Shown here piece by piece: positions 61,718 through 64,000 of a stretch of 64,000 nucleotides of DNA. Every line of letters starts with the position of its first letter. The stretch's first letter is position 1. A model generated the notes under the pieces. The model did no database searches. It was given only the letters and a program-made list of their open reading frames with translations, and had not been told where the DNA came from. The DNA is from Streptomyces sp. A3M-1-3 (GTDB taxonomy: Bacteria > Actinomycetota > Actinomycetes > Streptomycetales > Streptomycetaceae), in contig NZ_JANAVP010000002.1 of the NCBI RefSeq assembly GCF_024213665.1, forward strand, positions 68,021 to 132,020, read 5' to 3'. The position numbers and the translations under genes were made by a program.

Positions 61718-63394
61718 CTAGTCGCCATTCTTCTGCCGCTCGTTGAATTGATCGACGAGCTTCTCGTGCTCAGCCAGCGTCTTGGTGAACTTCGTCGTCT
61801 GTCCGTCGACGGACACGAAGAACATCCAGCCGCCCTTGTCCGGCGCCAGCGCGGCGGTCAGCGCGTCCTCGCCCGGGTTTCCGATCGGCCCGGGAGTCAG
61901 ACCCTTGTAGAAGTACGTGTTGTACGGGTCGTCGTGGCCCCGGATCTCCTCGATGGAGATATTGATTTTGCTCTGGTTCTTCAGGTAATTGAACGAGGAG
62001 TCGAATTCGAGCTTCCGGTTTGTGACCGTGTTCGCCGGCTTGAGCCGGTTGTAGACGACCGCGGACATCTTCTTGAAGTCGTCGTGGGTCATCCCCTCGG
62101 CCTGGACGAGGCTGGCGACCGTGATGACCTGGAGCGGAGAGTCGAGACCGAGAGCCGTGGCCTTCGCCTCGAGATTCAGGGCCCCGTACTTCTCATTGGC
62201 GCGGGCGACCATCTGCTGGAGCACCTTCTCCGGCTTCGTCGATTTGCCGACGTCGTAGCGGGAGGGGAAGAGGAAGCCTTCCAGCGGGTCCTTGATCTTG
62301 GAATTGTCGTCCGCCCACGAGGGCAGCCCGAGATTCTTCACCTGGGACGTCGCCACACCCTTGGTGGTGCCGGCCTTGAGGCCCAGTTGTTTGTCGATCG
62401 CCGCGTAGACCTGGACGTTCCGCATGCCTTCGCGAATGATCAGACCACTGCGACTGGCCGGATCGATCATGAGCGCGACAGCCGCGCCGGCCGACATCTC
62501 CTTCTTGAGCGTGTAGACGCCCGGCTGGATGAGCTTGCCGTCCGGATGCCCCGTCTGAGCCGCGACGAAGGCGCCGACGCTTTTCACGACCCCCTTCTGC
62601 TTCAGGATGTTGCCGATGTCGGTGCCGCTCGCGCCGCTGGGGATCTCGACCTCGACCTGCCCCCTGCCCTCGCCCGCGAAGTCCTCCGCCGGGCCGAATC
62701 GGTCCTGCCAGAACTGGTAGCCGTAGTAGGATACTCCGCCGAACCCGCCCACCAGTACGACCGCGACCATCAGGCAGGCGCAGCCGTTGCGGCGTTTCGG
62801 TTTGGACTTGCCCCGGCGTTCGCCGCCGCCCCGGCCGCGGCGCCTCTCGCGCGGGTCGTCGTCGTACTCGCCGTCGTCGTCCCGGCCGTCGCCGCCCGCG
62901 AAGAACGCGTGCTCCGGCTCATCGGGCTCGTTCGGCTGCGACTCGGGACTCTGTTCCGGCATGTGGGGCCGGCGGCCGGGGGGCTGCGGCGGCGGGTACG
63001 CGTCCGGGGTGCCGTACAGGTCGGGCGTCTCGCCCGGGTAACCACCGGGCTGCTGGGTGTACGGGTCGGCCGCGCCGGCGCCGTAGGGGACGGCGGCCGG
63101 GTTCTGGCCGGTCTCCCAGCCGCCGTTGTACTGCTGGTTCTGCTGCTGCCCGGGATACTGCTGGGCCTGCCGGCCCTGGTACGGGGGGGCTTGCTGCCCG
63201 GGGTACGGACCCTGCTGGCCGGGGTACTGGCCCTGCGGGTCTCCGTACTGCGGCTGCTGAGGATACTGCTGCTGCGGCCGGCCGCCGTACGGACTCCGGC
63301 CGTCATCGGCCTGCCCTCTCCATCCCAGGTCCCCGTACAACGGGTCCTCGGGATGCCACGGTTCGGAGCCTTGGCCCCGGCCATACTCAGTCAT
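61718..63394 (-). CDS. mltG: Endolytic murein transglycosylase MltG-like
   Basis: MltG cuts nascent peptidoglycan glycan strands at the membrane. The 558-residue protein has a long disordered cytoplasmic N-terminus (1-200) with repeated QQYPGQQ/PQ-type units and a basic stretch, one membrane helix (about 204-226), a LysM-like domain and the YceG catalytic domain (ASLVQAEGMTHDDFKKMSAV, SSFNYL, TPGPIGNPGEDALTAAL). ATG 63394 has AGGGG six bases upstream. It lies between ruvX and aroE, its usual place in Streptomyces. Confidence 0.94.
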   Translation of the reverse strand: MTEYGRGQGSEPWHPEDPLYGDLGWRGQADDGRSPYGGRPQQQYPQQPQYGDPQGQYPGQQGPYPGQQAPPYQGRQAQQYPGQQQNQQYNGGWETGQNPAAVPYGAGAADPYTQQPGGYPGETPDLYGTPDAYPPPQPPGRRPHMPEQSPESQPNEPDEPEHAFFAGGDGRDDDGEYDDDPRERRRGRGGGERRGKSKPKRRNGCACLMVAVVLVGGFGGVSYYGYQFWQDRFGPAEDFAGEGRGQVEVEIPSGASGTDIGNILKQKGVVKSVGAFVAAQTGHPDGKLIQPGVYTLKKEMSAGAAVALMIDPASRSGLIIREGMRNVQVYAAIDKQLGLKAGTTKGVATSQVKNLGLPSWADDNSKIKDPLEGFLFPSRYDVGKSTKPEKVLQQMVARANEKYGALNLEAKATALGLDSPLQVITVASLVQAEGMTHDDFKKMSAVVYNRLKPANTVTNRKLEFDSSFNYLKNQSKINISIEEIRGHDDPYNTYFYKGLTPGPIGNPGEDALTAALAPDKGGWMFFVSVDGQTTKFTKTLAEHEKLVDQFNERQKNGD

Positions 63395-63518
63395 CGATCC
63401 CCTAGAGCCGCGAGACGGCGGCCGCTGGGCACTTCTGCCACGGCTTCCGGTCCACCTCATTCGTATGCGGCGGCTGTTCGAACACCGCCGCATCGCGCGG
63501 AACGTTACCGTATCGCGA

Positions 63519-63995
63519 TCAGACAACCACTTCGACGCCCTCGCCGGGAGCCGTGCCTGACGCCCGTTCGGACTCCAGAGCGTTCTGAAGGATCACCACA
63601 GCGGCAGCCTGGTCGATGACAGACCGGCCCTTCTTGGACTTCACGCCCGAAGCGCGCAGCCCCTGACTGGCCGTCACTGTGGTCATCCTCTCGTCCACCA
63701 GTCGTACGGGAACCGGTTGGATGCCCCGGGCCAACTCCTGGGCGAACGCCCGGACCTTGACCGCGGCCGGGCCCTCCCCGCCGCTGAGCGAGCGGGGCAG
63801 GCCGACCACGACCTCGATGGGTTCGTACTCCTCGACGAGCTGCCGCAGCCGCCGGTGGGCGGCCGGGACGTCGCGTCCCGGCACGGTCTCCACCGGCGTG
63901 GCGAGGACCCCGGAGGGGTCGCACGAGGCGACCCCGATCCGGGCGTCCCCGACGTCGATCGCGAGCCGGCGACCGATGCGCATCGCCACGGTCAC
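63519..63995 (-). CDS. ruvX: Holliday junction resolvase-like RuvX (YqgF)
   Basis: RuvX/YqgF is a small RNase H-fold protein linked to 16S rRNA processing and proposed as a junction resolvase. The 158-residue protein shows LAIDVGDARIGVASCDPSG with the first catalytic Asp, EVVVGLPRSLSGGEGPAA with the conserved Pro-Arg, LVDERMTTVTASQGLRA with Glu, and RSVIDQAAAVVILQNAL with the last Asp. The GTG at 63995 fits a GTGA overlap with a gene beyond the window; ATG 63983 is the alternative. mltG follows 124 bp downstream. Confidence 0.93.
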   Translation of the reverse strand: MTVAMRIGRRLAIDVGDARIGVASCDPSGVLATPVETVPGRDVPAAHRRLRQLVEEYEPIEVVVGLPRSLSGGEGPAAVKVRAFAQELARGIQPVPVRLVDERMTTVTASQGLRASGVKSKKGRSVIDQAAAVVILQNALESERASGTAPGEGVEVVV

Positions 63996-64000
63996 GCCGT

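Noticed and set aside
62073..62200. Loss of catalytic Glu in MltG (ASLVQAEG in place of a two-Glu pattern)
   Set aside because: One Glu remains and I could not align it reliably with the E. coli residue, so no claim is made.

Overview
The window is chromosomal DNA of a Streptomyces or close relative. The base composition is very GC rich, GTG and even TTG starts are common, genes are often coupled by ATGA or GTGA overlaps, and actinobacterial marker genes are present: bldD, the integration host factor sIHF, a conservon, a helicase-dead PriA and GuaB1. Most of it is conserved core chromosome, and no phage, IS element, CRISPR array or tRNA/rRNA gene was seen.

Layout. 1-4.8 kb (minus strand) is a riboflavin operon, ribD-ribE-pnuC-ribBA-ribH followed by hisE, led by an FMN riboswitch. 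5.1-7.4 kb is a secreted GH18 chitinase with a chitin-type direct-repeat promoter and one frameshift. 7.7-13.0 kb is a mixed set: an NAD(P)-binding protein, a ROK regulator divergent from an MFS transporter with a palindrome between them, a GH6 protein and a DUF5995 protein. 13.1-17.8 kb (minus) holds a permease, an Lrp regulator, a DavA-type amidase and a DavB-type monooxygenase, which look like a lysine/aminovalerate catabolic unit. 18.1-21.4 kb is a conservon (CvnA-B-C, no CvnD) whose kinase gene has two frameshifts. 21.6-26.0 kb has an SGNH hydrolase, an anti-sigma-like ATPase converging on a SigF/SigB-type sigma gene, GuaB1 and CsbD. 26.2-30.2 kb is a coupled DNA ligase/glutamine synthetase-like/amidohydrolase operon. 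30.3-41.4 kb carries a SorC regulator, rpe, an MMPL remnant, rsmB, fmt, a MITE-like repeat, a small HTH gene, priA, metK, coaBC and rpoZ. 41.5-52.8 kb has gmk, sIHF and the pyrimidine operon pyrR-pyrB-pyrC-PH-carA-carB-pyrD-pyrF. 53.0-57.3 kb has bldD (plus strand), nusB, efp, pepP-like and a Pro-rich P-loop gene. 57.4-64 kb is the shikimate operon ruvX-mltG-aroE-aroC-aroK-aroB-aroQ.

Genes work together in three main biosynthetic blocks: riboflavin (FMN-controlled), UMP (probably PyrR-controlled) and chorismate. Formyl-methionyl-tRNA, SAM and CoA synthesis and transcription factors sit between them. The more unusual signals are a U-tract terminator behind the FMN aptamer, a small hairpin repeat family with one copy inside a terminator loop and one in frame inside aroB, the davBA-like cluster, the ligase-GS-amidohydrolase operon, and four single-base frame disruptions that are either sequencing errors or real gene decay.
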